Source of the DNA: Burkholderiales bacterium
GTDB lineage: Bacteria; Pseudomonadota; Gammaproteobacteria; Burkholderiales; SG8-39
Direction: 5' to 3'
Length of the DNA: 43,298 bases
Assembly (NCBI GenBank): GCA_020846575.1
Contig: JADLDQ010000167.1
Location: 1-43,298 of the forward strand
In this document: piece after piece, positions 43,241 to 43,298 of the stretch
How the letters are laid out: the number at the start of each line of letters is the position of its first letter
How positions within the stretch are numbered: the stretch's first letter is position 1
Position numbers and translations under genes: made by a program
Notes under the pieces: model-generated
Database searches by the model: none
Seen by the model: only the letters and a program-made list of their open reading frames with translations
Told to the model about the DNA's origin: nothing

Positions 43241-43298
43241 TCAGAGATCGAAGAGCCTGCGCGCGTTGCCGCTGCGAATGGCCGCGGCGCGCTCCGCG
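43241..43298 (-). CDS. 3' end of a probable amidohydrolase-family (metal-dependent TIM-barrel) protein, partial
   Basis: The minus frame enters at the right edge and reads ERAAAIRSGNARRLFDL before a TGA at 43241-43243. Amidohydrolase-2 (ACMSD-like) proteins typically end in a motif like IL.GNA.RLF.L, so this is probably the end of such a gene. It lies upstream of and on the same strand as the NMT1-like gene and may lead the operon. Too little is visible to say more. Confidence 0.6.
   Translation of the reverse strand, partial: AERAAAIRSGNARRLFDL

Overview
The window is very GC-rich and densely packed. It looks like part of the catabolic accessory genome of a betaproteobacterium, most likely Burkholderiales-like. 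The reasons are the many Bug/TctC-type periplasmic receptors, a box-type aerobic hybrid benzoyl-CoA pathway beside a Liv-type ABC transporter, FNR/Anr-like sites, and frequent GTG/TTG starts with good Shine-Dalgarno sequences. No rRNA, tRNA, CRISPR array, phage module or replication origin was recognised.

Layout. (1) 1-1311: a left-truncated, frame-disrupted transposase gene joining a DruA-like DUF4338 region to an ISAs1-type DDE transposase. (2) 1471-3562: a two-domain YciI-like protein, then a Bug receptor on the other strand. (3) 3976-15097: the benzoate block. The minus-strand unit is a decayed DUF4863 gene, benzoate-CoA ligase, a complete Liv-type ABC transporter and an alpha/beta hydrolase. 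The divergent plus-strand unit is boxC, boxB and a MaoC-like hydratase. boxA, boxD and boxR are not in the window. (4) 15095-22730: three Bug genes (one with a large internal deletion), a CocE/NonD hydrolase, an orphan HyuB-type subunit and a MetE-C-like methyltransferase. (5) 22761-25638: a MazG-like pyrophosphohydrolase, a secreted kelch protein and an MFS carrier. (6) 25875-29508: a three-gene molybdenum hydroxylase (FAD, Mo and 2Fe-2S subunits), followed on the other strand by an extradiol dioxygenase. (7) 30795-34050: a small decayed ORF, an unknown CxCC protein, a creatinase-like M24 protein and a Bug receptor. Two one-mismatch FNR/Anr boxes lie in this part. (8) 34261-36449: a Gfo/Idh/MocA oxidoreductase and two Hsp20 genes behind a sigma-32-like promoter. 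(9) 36625-40153: 2-oxoacid dehydrogenase E1 alpha and beta, a SugE/Gdx exporter and a GST. (10) 40208-43298: a nitronate-monooxygenase-like protein, a Fe-S protein, an NMT1-type solute-binding protein, and the 3' end of a probable amidohydrolase at the right edge.

How it fits together. The best-supported function is benzoate uptake (ABC transporter), activation (CoA ligase), ring epoxidation (BoxB) and ring opening (BoxC). The other genes are receptors, hydrolases, a molybdenum hydroxylase and a ring-cleaving dioxygenase, which suggests an organism using many organic acids and aromatics. I see no clear, wholly new multi-gene system. The most useful oddities are the frameshifts in the DruA-ISAs1 gene, a nonsense-coded and truncated DUF4863 remnant, an FNR box placed at -41.5 from a predicted start site, a tandem repeat copied from the end of a Bug gene, a sigma-32 promoter with a hairpin over the ribosome binding site, and several enzymes whose usual partners are absent.
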